The notes under the pieces were generated by a model that worked only from the letters and a program-made list of their open reading frames with translations, did no database searches and was not told where the DNA came from. Below, in pieces: positions 1 through 8,258 of a DNA stretch of 64,000 bases. Origin of the DNA: Acidobacteriota bacterium (GTDB lineage Bacteria; Acidobacteriota; Blastocatellia; Pyrinomonadales; Pyrinomonadaceae); the NCBI GenBank assembly GCA_018269075.1, contig JAFDVJ010000005.1, forward strand, positions 1-64,000, in the 5' to 3' direction. Position 1 is the stretch's first letter. Each line of letters starts with the position of its first letter. A program made the translations under genes and the position numbers.

Positions 1-68
1 TCGTGTTTTTAGTGTTTTTAGCAGCTCGTACAAAAAGCGTTACCGACTCTAAAGCAAATTACCGAAAA

Positions 69-1124
69 TCAGATCAACGATAATTCCACGTCTTTGACCG
101 GATGGCCGTTCGTCAATCGGATCGCTTCCGTTTCGGCTTCATTGACGGCCTCGACGACGGCGGCGACGATCTGCTTTTCGGATTCGTCCCAATCGCCTTC
201 GATCCGCAGGCCGGCGGCATTTTTATGGCCGCCGCCGCCGAATTTCTCGGCGATCCGGGCGACGTTGATGTTGCCCTTCGACCGCAGGCTGACGCGGTAG
301 AAACGCGGCCGGACCTCACGCATATAGATCGAGGCGATCACTTCCCGGGCGGCGAGCGGGATGTTGACGAAACCGTTGTTGTCGCCGTCGACCATTCCCG
401 AAGACTCGCGCATATCGAGCGTCTGCCGCATCCACGCGACTTTTCCGCTCGGGTCGCGGCGGACGGTCGCGAGCACCTGGCTCATCAGCTCGATCCGCGA
501 CCACGGGTAGGAATTGTAGACTGCTTCCGAGATCTGCGCCGGTTTGACGCCGGCCTTGACCAGCTCGGAGGCGACTTTTAAGGTCCGTTCGGTGGTGTTG
601 GGAAAATGAAAGCTGCCGGTGTCGGTGACGAGCGCCATATACAGGCATTCGGCGATCTCGCGGCTGATCCGGCCGCCGATCGCCTTGCAGAGATTATAGA
701 TCATCTCGCCGCAGGCCGAGGCCGTCGCGTCGATCCAGTTGATCGTCCCGAAATGCTCGCAGGTCGTGTGATGATCGATGTTGACGGTAAACTCGTTTTC
801 GAGATTGCCGATGTTCGGACGCGACACGTCGGAGCATTCGATCACGAAGATCGCGTCGTATTGGTAAGGTTTCACTTCCGCGACCCGGACGATCTCGGCC
901 GCACCGGGCAAAGCGTAATAGGTCGGCGGAATGCCGTCGCTGACGATGACTTCCGCCCGTTTGCCGAGCGACCGCAAAAGCCAGCAAAGCCCGAGCGATG
1001 AACCGATTCCGTCGCCGTCCGGGCGAACGTGCGTCGTAATCGCAAAGCTCTGTTTATTTTCAATTAACTCAACTACTTGACTTAACACTTTATCAAAAGC
1101 CCCGAGGCCCGATTCGCCGCGCAC
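69..1124 (-). CDS. nrnA: DHH/DHHA1 phosphoesterase, NrnA-like (nanoRNase / pAp phosphatase)
   Basis: Predicted cytoplasmic phosphoesterase that degrades very short RNAs and dephosphorylates 3'-phosphoadenosine 5'-phosphate. The DHH domain is visible as THVRPDGD (about residues 31-38), ECSD (95-98) and NIDHH (114-118), metal-binding motifs of the family; the DHHA1 domain carries GGGGHKNAAG near residue 300. The length (351 aa) is close to the usual 310-330. The furthest start is GTG at 1124; another GTG at 1088 would give an N-terminus closer to typical homologues, so the start is uncertain. It follows rbfA by 27 bp, the usual rbfA-nrnA order at the end of a nusA-infB operon. Confidence 0.9.
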   Translation of the reverse strand: MRGESGLGAFDKVLSQVVELIENKQSFAITTHVRPDGDGIGSSLGLCWLLRSLGKRAEVIVSDGIPPTYYALPGAAEIVRVAEVKPYQYDAIFVIECSDVSRPNIGNLENEFTVNIDHHTTCEHFGTINWIDATASACGEMIYNLCKAIGGRISREIAECLYMALVTDTGSFHFPNTTERTLKVASELVKAGVKPAQISEAVYNSYPWSRIELMSQVLATVRRDPSGKVAWMRQTLDMRESSGMVDGDNNGFVNIPLAAREVIASIYMREVRPRFYRVSLRSKGNINVARIAEKFGGGGHKNAAGLRIEGDWDESEKQIVAAVVEAVNEAETEAIRLTNGHPVKDVELSLI

Positions 1125-1151
1125 CCGGTCTTCGCGACCGGGAGCCGGAAA

Positions 1152-1523
1152 TCAGGACTCCAGGCCGTTTTCCTTTTCTAAATTTTCACCCTGCGCGATT
1201 TCCCCTAACAGCTCTTCGACCCGCGAGGCGTTTTCCTCGGCCAGATCGCGAACGAAATGCAGATGCGGGGCGTGGTGGAGATTCAAATTCAGCGCAACCT
1301 GCTGCTTGACGAAAGTCGCGGCGTGCTGAAGAGCCTTCATCGTTTCCCTGATCTCTTCATCGGTGCCTTCGACCAGCGCAAAAACCTTGGCGTCACGGAG
1401 ATTTTCCGTCACGACCACGTCGGTCACGGTGACGCTCGCGAGACGGGGATCTTCGAGCTCGTAACCGACGATTTCCATTATTTCTTCACGTAAAACTTCC
1501 GCTAATCTTTCCGGTCTTCTCAT
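1152..1523 (-). CDS. rbfA: 30S ribosome-binding factor RbfA
   Basis: Small KH-fold protein needed for late maturation of the 30S subunit and processing of the 16S 5' end. The start MRRPERLAEVLREEI, the ELEDPRLASVTVTDV segment and the final HHAPHLHFVRD region match the family, and 123 aa is a normal length. ATG at 1523 is preceded only by a CGAAAAA stretch and the arm of a repeat hairpin; no Shine-Dalgarno sequence is visible, so initiation may depend on coupling with infB or on the hairpin. Lies between infB and nrnA on the same strand. Confidence 0.95.
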   Translation of the reverse strand: MRRPERLAEVLREEIMEIVGYELEDPRLASVTVTDVVVTENLRDAKVFALVEGTDEEIRETMKALQHAATFVKQQVALNLNLHHAPHLHFVRDLAEENASRVEELLGEIAQGENLEKENGLES

Positions 1524-1530
1524 TTTTTCG

Positions 1531-1605
1531 AGTTTCAGGTTTCAGGTTTTAGGTTTCAAGTTCTCCGGCATTTAACCTGAATCTTGAAACCTGAAACCTG
1601 AAACT
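1531..1605 (-). repeat. Inverted heptamer array between infB and rbfA
   Basis: Two arms of a tandem 7-mer. The left arm (1531-1560) has about four copies of TTTCAGG and one TTTTAGG variant; the right arm (1581-1605) has about three copies of CTGAAAC. They are reverse complements around a loop of roughly 20 nt. The right arm ends at the base before the infB stop codon (1606-1608), and the left arm ends 7 nt before the rbfA start. In the mRNA this would be a long stem filling the whole intergenic space. Confidence 0.9.
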
Positions 1606-4446
1606 TTAGAGTTCGGTCGCCGCGATGCTTTCGATCACGTAGGCCTCGATCTCGTCATCGACCTTGATGTCGTTGAAATTGACGAGGCTGATGCCGCACT
1701 CGAAGCCCTGCCGGACCTCGTTGACATCGTCCTTAAAGCGCTTGAGCGACGAGATGTCCCCTTCCCAGATCACGACGCCGTCGCGGATCAGCCGGGCCTT
1801 GGCCTGCCGCCGGACGATGCCGTCGGTCACGCGGCAGCCCGCGATCGTGCCGACCTTCGACACCTTGAAGACCTCCTGCACGAGCGCCTTGCCGAGAATG
1901 TTCTCCTTCTCGATCCGGTCGAGCATTCCGATCATCGCCGCCTTGATCTCTTCCTCGACCTTGTAAATGATCGAGTGGAGACGGATATCGACGTCCTCCT
2001 GTTTGGCGACCTCGGCCGCCCGGGCTTCGGGCCGGACGTTGAAGCCGATGATCACGACCGCCGTCTGCGAATTGTCGGCCTGCGTCGCCGAGGCGAGCAG
2101 CACGTCGGATTCGGCGATCGCGCCGACGCCGGCGCGGATCACGCGGACCTTGACCTTGTCGGTCGAAAGTTTTTCGAGCGTCGCGCGGAGCACCTCGACC
2201 GAGCCCTGAACGTCGGCCTTGAGGACGACGAGCAGTTCCTTGACCTCGGCCTGACCGAGCGATTCGATACCGCGTTTCGTGGTCTTGAGCAGCGCCGCCT
2301 GACGCGCCTTCATCTGCCGCTGGTTGGCGATCGAAACGGCCTGTTCGATGTCGGCGACGACCTGGAAGGTATCGCCCGCGCCGGGCACGCCCTGGAGGCC
2401 GAGCACCTCGACCGGCGTCGCCGGCGGCGCTTCGGCGACGGTTTCGCCGCGGTCGCCGAACATCGCGCGCACCTTGCCGTGAACCTGTCCGACGATGAAC
2501 GGATCGCCGACGCGGAGCGTTCCCTGCTGGACGAGGACGGTCGCGACCGAGCCGCGGCCCTTGTCGAGCTTGGCTTCGAGCACGACGCCCGAAGCGCGCC
2601 GCGTCGGGCTCGCCTTGAGCTCCATAATATCGGCCTGCAGCAGCACGGTTTCGAGCAGCGTGTCGAGATTCTCCCGTTTCTTGGCCGAAACCGGCACCAT
2701 TTCGACGTCGCCGCCCCAGTCGAGCGGCTGGACGCCGAGCGCCGAAAGGCCCTGTTTGACCTTGTCCGGATTGGCGTCGGGTTTGTCGATCTTGTTGATG
2801 GCGACGATGATCGGGACGCCGGCGGCCTTCGAATGCTCGACGGCTTCGATCGTCTGCGGCATCACGCCGTCGTCGGCGGCGACCACCAGAATGACGATGT
2901 CGGTCGCCTTCGCGCCGCGCGCGCGCATCATCGTGAACGCTTCGTGACCGGGCGTGTCGAGGAAAACGACGCGGCGCTTCTCTTCCGGATTGTCCGGGTT
3001 GTTGACGAAAACGCTGTAGGCGCCGATATGCTGGGTGATGCCGCCGGCCTCGCCCTCGGCGACGTTCGCGTGGCGGATCGCGTCGAGCAGGCTGGTTTTG
3101 CCGTGGTCGACGTGGCCCATCACGGTGACGACCGGCGCGCGCGAAGTTTCGACGTCGTCGGCGTCGGCCGCGATCAGCTCCTCGAACTCCTGTTCGATGA
3201 CCATTTCCTCGAACGGCACGAAATTGACGTCGAAGCCGAGCGATTTGCCGACTTCCTTCGCCATTTTTTCGCCGATCGGCTGGTTGAGCGTCGCGAAAAC
3301 TCCCTTCTTGACAAGGAGCTGCACGATGTCGCGCGGCGTCACGCCGAGCGCCTCGGAAAATTCGCGGACGGTCGCGCCCTCGGTCAGACGAATGAATTTG
3401 AGCTGGTCGTTCGGAACCGCGCCGACCTGATCCTTGATCCGTTCCTCGATCGATCTCGGCCGCTGGATGCTGAAATCCTTTTCCTCGAACCGGCCGCCCT
3501 TGTCGCCGTAGGTCTTCTCGCCCTTCTTGCCGCTCGAACGGCCCGGTTTGCGGCGATTGTCGGCCGGCGGCGTGTAAACGGTGAGCGGCGTCGAGCTCTC
3601 GCCGGGCGTGCCGCGGAATTCCGGTTTGCGGCCGGTGCCGCGCGGGTCGCCGCGCCGCGGGTCGCGGCCCCGGCGGTCTTTTTCCTTTTCCTGCTCGCGG
3701 ATATGTTCTTCGCTGAGCTTGCCGGTTTTGGTCGGAGCGTTCGAAACCAGCCGATCGCCGGGTTTGATGCCCTTCTGGATGGCGTCCTTGTTGAGCGTCA
3801 GCCGCTTGACCTGAACGCCCGTCACCGGCACGACCTTTTTCACCAACTCCTTGACCTTGACCGGTTCGGGCGCCGGCTGTTCGACCGGTTTCGGCTGTTC
3901 GACGACCTCGACGGGTTCCGGCTGTTCGACGACCTCGACCGGTTCCGGCTGTTCGATGACCTCGACCGGTTCGGGCTGTTCGACGACCTCGACCGGTTCC
4001 GGCTGTTCGACGACCGGCTCGTGGATTTCCTCGTCGACGACCGGCTCTTCTTCCGGCTGGGCGACGACTTTCTTGGTCAGGATCTTGATCTTGTTCTGGT
4101 CGGCGCGCGGCGTTTCCTCGACGAGCGTCGGGGCCGTGTAGCGCGGTTCTTCGACCGGCGGCGTTTCGATTTCCGGCGCGGTGTGGAGCGGTTCGTGATG
4201 GTCTTCGAGCGCCGGCGAGTCGCTCGACGGCTTGCGCTTGATGACTTTGATCGTCCGTTTGGGGGCGGCTTCGACTTTGGGAAAATATTTATTCCGAATT
4301 TTGTCGGCAAGCTCCTTGTTAACGGAATTCGAGGGCACATCGATATCCGCGCCTTCGCGCCGCAGGTCCTCGATGATGCGCTTGGTATCTTGTTTTAATT
4401 CTCGGGCAAGGTCGTAAACCCTTACTTTGTTGCCAACTACGGACAT
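1606..4446 (-). CDS. infB: Translation initiation factor IF-2
   Basis: GTPase that places initiator tRNA on the 30S subunit and promotes subunit joining. The N-terminal IF2_N motif ([18 protein letters not shown]) is at residues 8-25. A long charged linker follows, containing a repeated EQPEPVEVV unit (about 147-182), and then a second IF2_N-type motif near 355. The G domain has GHVDHGKT (about 443), LDTPGHE (about 494) and NKID (about 548). Domains II-IV complete the C-terminus, ending in the usual [11 protein letters not shown] region. 946 aa is normal for a long-form IF-2. The gene lies 153 bp after nusA; the small ylxR/rnpM gene often found between them is absent. Confidence 0.98.
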   Translation of the reverse strand: MSVVGNKVRVYDLARELKQDTKRIIEDLRREGADIDVPSNSVNKELADKIRNKYFPKVEAAPKRTIKVIKRKPSSDSPALEDHHEPLHTAPEIETPPVEEPRYTAPTLVEETPRADQNKIKILTKKVVAQPEEEPVVDEEIHEPVVEQPEPVEVVEQPEPVEVIEQPEPVEVVEQPEPVEVVEQPKPVEQPAPEPVKVKELVKKVVPVTGVQVKRLTLNKDAIQKGIKPGDRLVSNAPTKTGKLSEEHIREQEKEKDRRGRDPRRGDPRGTGRKPEFRGTPGESSTPLTVYTPPADNRRKPGRSSGKKGEKTYGDKGGRFEEKDFSIQRPRSIEERIKDQVGAVPNDQLKFIRLTEGATVREFSEALGVTPRDIVQLLVKKGVFATLNQPIGEKMAKEVGKSLGFDVNFVPFEEMVIEQEFEELIAADADDVETSRAPVVTVMGHVDHGKTSLLDAIRHANVAEGEAGGITQHIGAYSVFVNNPDNPEEKRRVVFLDTPGHEAFTMMRARGAKATDIVILVVAADDGVMPQTIEAVEHSKAAGVPIIVAINKIDKPDANPDKVKQGLSALGVQPLDWGGDVEMVPVSAKKRENLDTLLETVLLQADIMELKASPTRRASGVVLEAKLDKGRGSVATVLVQQGTLRVGDPFIVGQVHGKVRAMFGDRGETVAEAPPATPVEVLGLQGVPGAGDTFQVVADIEQAVSIANQRQMKARQAALLKTTKRGIESLGQAEVKELLVVLKADVQGSVEVLRATLEKLSTDKVKVRVIRAGVGAIAESDVLLASATQADNSQTAVVIIGFNVRPEARAAEVAKQEDVDIRLHSIIYKVEEEIKAAMIGMLDRIEKENILGKALVQEVFKVSKVGTIAGCRVTDGIVRRQAKARLIRDGVVIWEGDISSLKRFKDDVNEVRQGFECGISLVNFNDIKVDDEIEAYVIESIAATEL
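3901..4008 (-). repeat. 27-bp tandem repeat inside infB linker
   Basis: Four full 27-bp units in frame, each coding for nine residues of the pattern EQPEPVEVV, with degenerate partial units on both sides. Third-base and single-residue differences (VV versus VI) show that the copies are slightly diverged. It lies in the poorly conserved linker between the N-terminal motif and the G domain, so copy number changes would alter only linker length. Confidence 0.9.
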
Positions 4447-4599
4447 AATTTATTTTTATTCACCATTCGGCGGCCTCCCAGGGAACTCCGCCGGAAACCA
4501 AATGTAACCGATAAATCAGAACCGTAGAATCAGCCAACGGGTAGAATCACTTCATCGCCAAAACTCCTTGTTCCGATAATCCAACCATTCAAACCTGCC

Positions 4600-6018
4600 T
4601 TATTTCTCATCTTCGTCAGCGGCTTCTTCAACCGCCTCTCCAGCAGATTCCTCAACCGGATTCTCCGTTTCCTCGGCGGAAACTTCGTCCGGCTCGGCGG
4701 CTTCCCCGTCCTCGTCCGAAGACTGGTCGCCGCTCGCTTCGACGACGGCCTGCGCCGCCCCCAGAATTCTCTCGGCCTCGTCGAGACTGATGTCGAGAAC
4801 ATCGACCAAATCGTCGACGGTCATCGCCGCCAGCGATTCGACGTCGGTCACGCCCTTCGACTTCAGCTCGGCCGCCTGACCGGCCGAAACGCCCTGCAGC
4901 GCGGAGATCGGAACCGCTTCGCCCGAAGCCATCATCCGGCCCATCTGCTGGGCGATTTCCTTCTTGATGATGTCTTCGCTGATGATGTTGATCTCCCAGC
5001 CGACGAGCCGCGTCGCGAGCCGCACGTTCTGGCCTTTTTTACCGATCGCCAGCGAAAGCTGGTCCTCGGTGACGATGACCTCCATCACGCGGCGGTTGAT
5101 GTCGATGATCCGCACCTGCGAGACCTTCGCCGGCGAGAGCGCGTTGGCCGCGAACACCGACGGCTCTTCCGACCATTCGATGATGTCGATCTTTTCGCCG
5201 CGCAGTTCCTTGATGATCGACTGCACGCGCGAGCCTTTCATACCGACGCAGGCGCCGACCGGATCGACGTCCTTCTCGTTCGACGCGACGGCGATCTTGG
5301 CGCGGTCGCCCGGCTCGCGGACCGCCGATTTAATGACGACCGTGTCGTCGTAGATTTCCGGCACTTCCATTTCGAAGAGCCGTTTGAGCAGTTCGGCCGA
5401 CGTCCGCGAGACGATGATCTGCTGGCCCTTCAAATCCTTCGAGACATCGACGATGACGAGACGGATGCGTTCGCCCTGCGACCAGTTTTCGCTGCGGACG
5501 AGCTCGCGCTTCGGCGCGATCGCTTCGAGATTGTTGCCGAGGTCGATGATCATATCGCCGCGCTCGAAACGCTTGACGGTGCCGTTGATGAGCTCGCCCT
5601 TGCGGTCGATATATTCCTCGTAAACCTTTTCGCGGACGGCCTCGCGAACCTTCTGGACGAGAATCTGCTTGGCGGTCTGGGCGGCGATGCGGCCGAGCTC
5701 CTCGGTCGGCAGCGGGATCAGCAGCGTGTCGCCGATTTCGATCTCGTCGCTTTCGGTCAGCTCGATCGCTTCGTCGAGCGACAGTTCGATCGACGGATTT
5801 TCGACGACCTCGACGACCGTCTTCTGCGCCGAGATCTCGACGATTCCTTCCTCGTCGTTCCAATCGACCTCGATGCCTTCGCCGGTTTTGTCGTAGTTTT
5901 TAAACTGCTTCTTGGCGGCCGCCTTGACGGCGTCCTTCATCGCTTCAATGATCAATTCGCGATCGAGCCCGTGCTCGCTGCATAAAGCCTCGATGTTCTG
6001 TCCAATGGTTGATGTCAT
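4600..6018 (-). CDS. nusA: Transcription termination/antitermination factor NusA
   Basis: RNA polymerase-associated factor that modulates pausing, termination and antitermination. The order is the NusA N-terminal domain (1-125), S1 RNA-binding domain (about 135-200, RKGELINGTVKRFERGDMI), two KH domains (about 230-345, with GMKGSRVQSI and AIGKKGQNVRLA), and a helix-hairpin-helix-like stretch near 385-420. The tail (about 425-472) is almost entirely acidic, a feature of many long NusA proteins. ATG at 6018 has no clear Shine-Dalgarno sequence, and a repeat hairpin separates it from rimP. Second gene of the rimP-nusA-infB-rbfA-nrnA operon. Confidence 0.97.
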   Translation of the reverse strand: MTSTIGQNIEALCSEHGLDRELIIEAMKDAVKAAAKKQFKNYDKTGEGIEVDWNDEEGIVEISAQKTVVEVVENPSIELSLDEAIELTESDEIEIGDTLLIPLPTEELGRIAAQTAKQILVQKVREAVREKVYEEYIDRKGELINGTVKRFERGDMIIDLGNNLEAIAPKRELVRSENWSQGERIRLVIVDVSKDLKGQQIIVSRTSAELLKRLFEMEVPEIYDDTVVIKSAVREPGDRAKIAVASNEKDVDPVGACVGMKGSRVQSIIKELRGEKIDIIEWSEEPSVFAANALSPAKVSQVRIIDINRRVMEVIVTEDQLSLAIGKKGQNVRLATRLVGWEINIISEDIIKKEIAQQMGRMMASGEAVPISALQGVSAGQAAELKSKGVTDVESLAAMTVDDLVDVLDISLDEAERILGAAQAVVEASGDQSSDEDGEAAEPDEVSAEETENPVEESAGEAVEEAADEDEK

Positions 6019-6028
6019 ATTTGCTGTC

Positions 6029-6111
6029 TGTTCGTGGTTCGTCGTTCGTCGTTCGTCGAAAATCGTTAAAAACCCTCATTTACGAACGGCCGCGAACCAC
6101 GAGGCACGAAC
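6029..6111 (-). repeat. Inverted heptamer array between rimP and nusA
   Basis: The left arm (6030-6058) is four copies of the 7-mer GTTCGTS; the right arm (6082-6111) is a more diverged reverse complement built from ACGAACG, CCACGAG and GCACGAA. The right arm runs into the rimP stop codon (6111-6113), so the stop shares a base with the repeat. The arms can pair imperfectly around a loop of about 20 nt. Confidence 0.8.
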
Positions 6112-6596
6112 TACTTTCTTTTCAATTCCGCTTCCAGATCAAATTCCAGATTCGCTTTCAGAACGATGTCGTACGGGAAGCTCAGCTTTCCGTTCGTCCG
6201 GTCGTCGAAAAAAATCAGGCCGTTTTCGACGCTCAGGATCCGGCCGCGAAAATTCTTCTGGCCGTCGACCGGCGTTTTCGTCTTCACCCGCGCCGGGCTT
6301 CCGCTGAACTTTTCAAAATCCCGCAGGCTGTAAAGCTCGCGTTCGAGGCCGGGCGAGGAAACCTCCAGAATATATTCCGCATCGATCAGGTCTTCCGCGT
6401 CGAGCAGGTCGCCGAAGCGGCGGCTGACCTCGGAACAATCTTCGACCGAAACGCCGCCGGGTTTGTCGATGAACAGCCGGAGCGTTCGCTCGCTGCCCGC
6501 GCCCTTTTCCTCGATATGCACGAGTTCGAGGCCGCTGTCGGCGGCGACCTGCGCGGCGATTTCGCGAATTCGCTCGTTGATCAAGGGCCTGCCCAT
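6111..6596 (-). CDS. rimP: Ribosome maturation factor RimP
   Basis: Cytoplasmic factor for 30S subunit assembly. The start is taken at ATG 6596 (MGRPLINERIREIAAQVAAD), giving 161 aa, the usual size. The open frame continues upstream to 6698, but that segment contains a promoter and a terminator-like hairpin and is unlikely to be translated. The conserved LRLFIDKPGGVSVEDCSEVSR segment (about residues 35-55) and the LEVSSPGLERELYSLRDF segment identify the family. First gene of the nusA-infB operon. Confidence 0.95.
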   Translation of the reverse strand: MGRPLINERIREIAAQVAADSGLELVHIEEKGAGSERTLRLFIDKPGGVSVEDCSEVSRRFGDLLDAEDLIDAEYILEVSSPGLERELYSLRDFEKFSGSPARVKTKTPVDGQKNFRGRILSVENGLIFFDDRTNGKLSFPYDIVLKANLEFDLEAELKRK

Positions 6597-6608
6597 AAAA
6601 TAAACCCC

Positions 6609-6650
6609 AAAATAAAAAGTGGGCGCGAGACCCACCGGATACGCTCCCAC
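6609..6650 (-). promoter_or_regulatory. Terminator-like leader hairpin with alternative pairing before rimP
   Basis: Read on the minus strand, GTGGG-TCTCGCG-CCCAC (6635-6619) is followed directly by TTTTTATTTT (6618-6609), the form of an intrinsic terminator, only 12 nt before the rimP ATG. A second upstream copy, GTGGGAGCG (6650-6642), can pair instead with the 3' arm CGCGCCCAC (6627-6619) with one mismatch, giving an antiterminator. This suggests attenuation of the whole rimP-nusA-infB operon. The hairpin is seen in the sequence; the regulatory role is inferred. Confidence 0.6.
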
Positions 6651-6668
6651 GCATCGCAGGAAACGATT

Positions 6669-6698
6669 ATCATACACGAAAACGAAAGTTCTTGGCAA
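6669..6698 (-). promoter_or_regulatory. Sigma70-type promoter of the rimP operon
   Basis: On the minus strand a -35 box TTGCCA (6698-6693) and a -10 box TATGAT (6674-6669) are separated by 18 bp. The predicted transcript would begin near 6662, giving a leader of about 65 nt that contains the terminator-like hairpin. This placement also rules out the upstream rimP start codon at 6698, which lies in the -35 box. Confidence 0.65.
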
Positions 6699-6707
6699 GC
6701 GTAATGC

Positions 6708-7115
6708 TTAGACGCCGTTTTTTAATTTTTGGATGGCCGAGCTGATTTCGGCGGCTTTTTTTTCGGCGCGGACGATGTTGTCGGACGAGGCGTCGGCCGC
6801 AAGTTCTTCAAAAATCCGGATCAATTCGCGCGTTTCGGCGACCAGCCGGTTGATTTCCCGGCGGACCGTCATCACGTTGCCGGCGTCCGAAGGCTGCGTA
6901 TTTTTTGCCTCCTTGACGCCCCAGTGCGTGATTTTGACGGTTCCCGGCCGCGGCGTCTCGGTGATCCAGCTCTGCCGGCTGAGATGCTGGTGGATCTCCG
7001 GATAAGCGCCCAGAAAGCCCTCTTTTTTGACCAGCTCCTTCAAATCGACGGTTTCGTTTTCCCGGCCGCCGGTCACTTCGTAAAGTTTTATCAAAACGCG
7101 GTGATAAACATCCAT
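6708..7115 (-). CDS. Conserved hypothetical protein, helical C-terminus
   Basis: 135 aa, not recognised with certainty. The first 70 residues (MDVYHRVLIKLYEVTGGRE, then LKELVKKEGFLGAYPEIHQHLSRQ) look like a winged-helix or small DNA-binding fold: helices followed by SWITETPRPGTVKITHWGVKEA, which could be a beta-wing. The last 50 residues (EINRLVAETRELIRIFEEL onward) are predicted helical and could form a coiled coil. No signal peptide or membrane segment. It ends just upstream of the rimP promoter and starts about 115 bp after glk, so it may be the last gene of the sugar cluster or a separate unit. Confidence 0.7.
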   Translation of the reverse strand: MDVYHRVLIKLYEVTGGRENETVDLKELVKKEGFLGAYPEIHQHLSRQSWITETPRPGTVKITHWGVKEAKNTQPSDAGNVMTVRREINRLVAETRELIRIFEELAADASSDNIVRAEKKAAEISSAIQKLKNGV

Positions 7116-7230
7116 ATTAATTTTCGCTGTTTTCGGGGGAACGGACTCCGGATCAATACTTCGGATTCAATTTAGTGTTTTATCGGAAAAATTGCAAATC
7201 AAGGGCTTCCGGGGGAAAAACGGGCCGGCC

Positions 7231-8169
7231 TCAATCGAAGGCGAGACGGGCCGCGCCGAGAATTCCGGCGTCGTCGCCGAGCACCGCCCGGACGAGCTTT
7301 GCCCGCAGTCCGGGCTCGCGAAACGCGCGGCTCCGGATCTGCTCTTCGACGTGATGGATGAACAGGTCCCAGCCGGCCGCCGCGCCGCCGCCGATGACGA
7401 TCACTTCCGGGTTCAGCGTGTTGACCAGATCGGCCATCGAAATCCCGAGATAAAATCCCATCTGCCGGAAAACCTCGAGCGCCAGCTCGTCGCCATTCTT
7501 GCCGGCGTCGTAAACGTCGGCCGAAGACAGACGCGGCTTGTTCTGCAAAACGGATTTCGGATACTGCGGCTCCATCAGATGCGTCAGCCGGACGATCGCC
7601 GAGGCCGACGAATACTGTTCGACGCAGCCGCGCGAGCCGCAGCCGCAGGGCGCGCCGAACGGCTCGACGCAGATATGGCCGATCTCGCCGGCCGTCCCGT
7701 CGACGCCGCGCAGCACCTCGCCGTTGAGGATGATGCCGCCGCCGACGCCGGTGCCGAGCGTGACCATTATCGAGTTTCTGAATCCCTTCGACGCGCCGAG
7801 CCAGTTTTCGCCGACCGCCGCCGCGTTGGCGTCGTTTTCGATCATCGCCTTGATGCTGAGCTCGCTTTCGAGCGCGGCGACCATCCGGAACCCGTCGAGA
7901 CACGGGACGTTCGGCGATTTCAGCAGCATTCCCCGCTCGACGCTGACCGTCGCCGGGACGGCCGCCGCGATCGCTTCGACGCAGCCGCTCGTCCGGACGG
8001 CCTCGCGACATTCGCCGGCCTGTTCGACGATCGTCCGGACGATTTCGTCGGCGCGATCGGACTTCGGGGTGTCGCGCTTCGTCCGGTACAAAATGTTTCC
8101 CTCGCGGTCGATCGCCGCCATTCGTAAATTGGTTCCGCCTAAATCGCAAGCCAGGACGATTTTATTCAT
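7231..8169 (-). CDS. glk: ROK-family glucokinase
   Basis: Phosphorylates glucose (or a related hexose) with ATP in the cytoplasm. The ATP-binding motif DLGGTN is at residues 9-14, the sugar-binding END segment (IENDANAAAVGE) near 115, the GTGVGGGII phosphate motif near 140, and the ROK zinc motif CGCGSRGC followed by VEQY near 173-184. No N-terminal DNA-binding domain is present, so it is a kinase and not a repressor. 312 aa is typical. It lies downstream of the glucoamylase fusion and the ABC transporter genes, fitting a role in trapping imported glucose. Confidence 0.93.
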   Translation of the reverse strand: MNKIVLACDLGGTNLRMAAIDREGNILYRTKRDTPKSDRADEIVRTIVEQAGECREAVRTSGCVEAIAAAVPATVSVERGMLLKSPNVPCLDGFRMVAALESELSIKAMIENDANAAAVGENWLGASKGFRNSIMVTLGTGVGGGIILNGEVLRGVDGTAGEIGHICVEPFGAPCGCGSRGCVEQYSSASAIVRLTHLMEPQYPKSVLQNKPRLSSADVYDAGKNGDELALEVFRQMGFYLGISMADLVNTLNPEVIVIGGGAAAGWDLFIHHVEEQIRSRAFREPGLRAKLVRAVLGDDAGILGAARLAFD

Positions 8170-8258
8170 TTCAAATTTGTTTCGTTAAATTGTTGTTGTA
8201 TTCGAAAATCCGCCGGGCAATCTTCAAATCCGGCAGATCCGCACAAGTGATTTTATAC

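Noticed and set aside
1975-4398. 807-codon plus-strand open frame antisense to infB
   Set aside because: Shadow of a GC-rich gene; low-complexity Asp/Arg/Leu composition, no domain and IF-2 is certain on the other strand.
4530-4599. Small gene between nusA and infB (possible ylxR/rnpM, or a two-codon ATGAAGTGA leader after AAGGAG)
   Set aside because: No YlxR motif in any frame; the minimal start-stop could be chance.
6597-6698. Upstream ATG for rimP
   Set aside because: Lies in the predicted -35 box and would be untranscribed; the segment holds a terminator-like hairpin.
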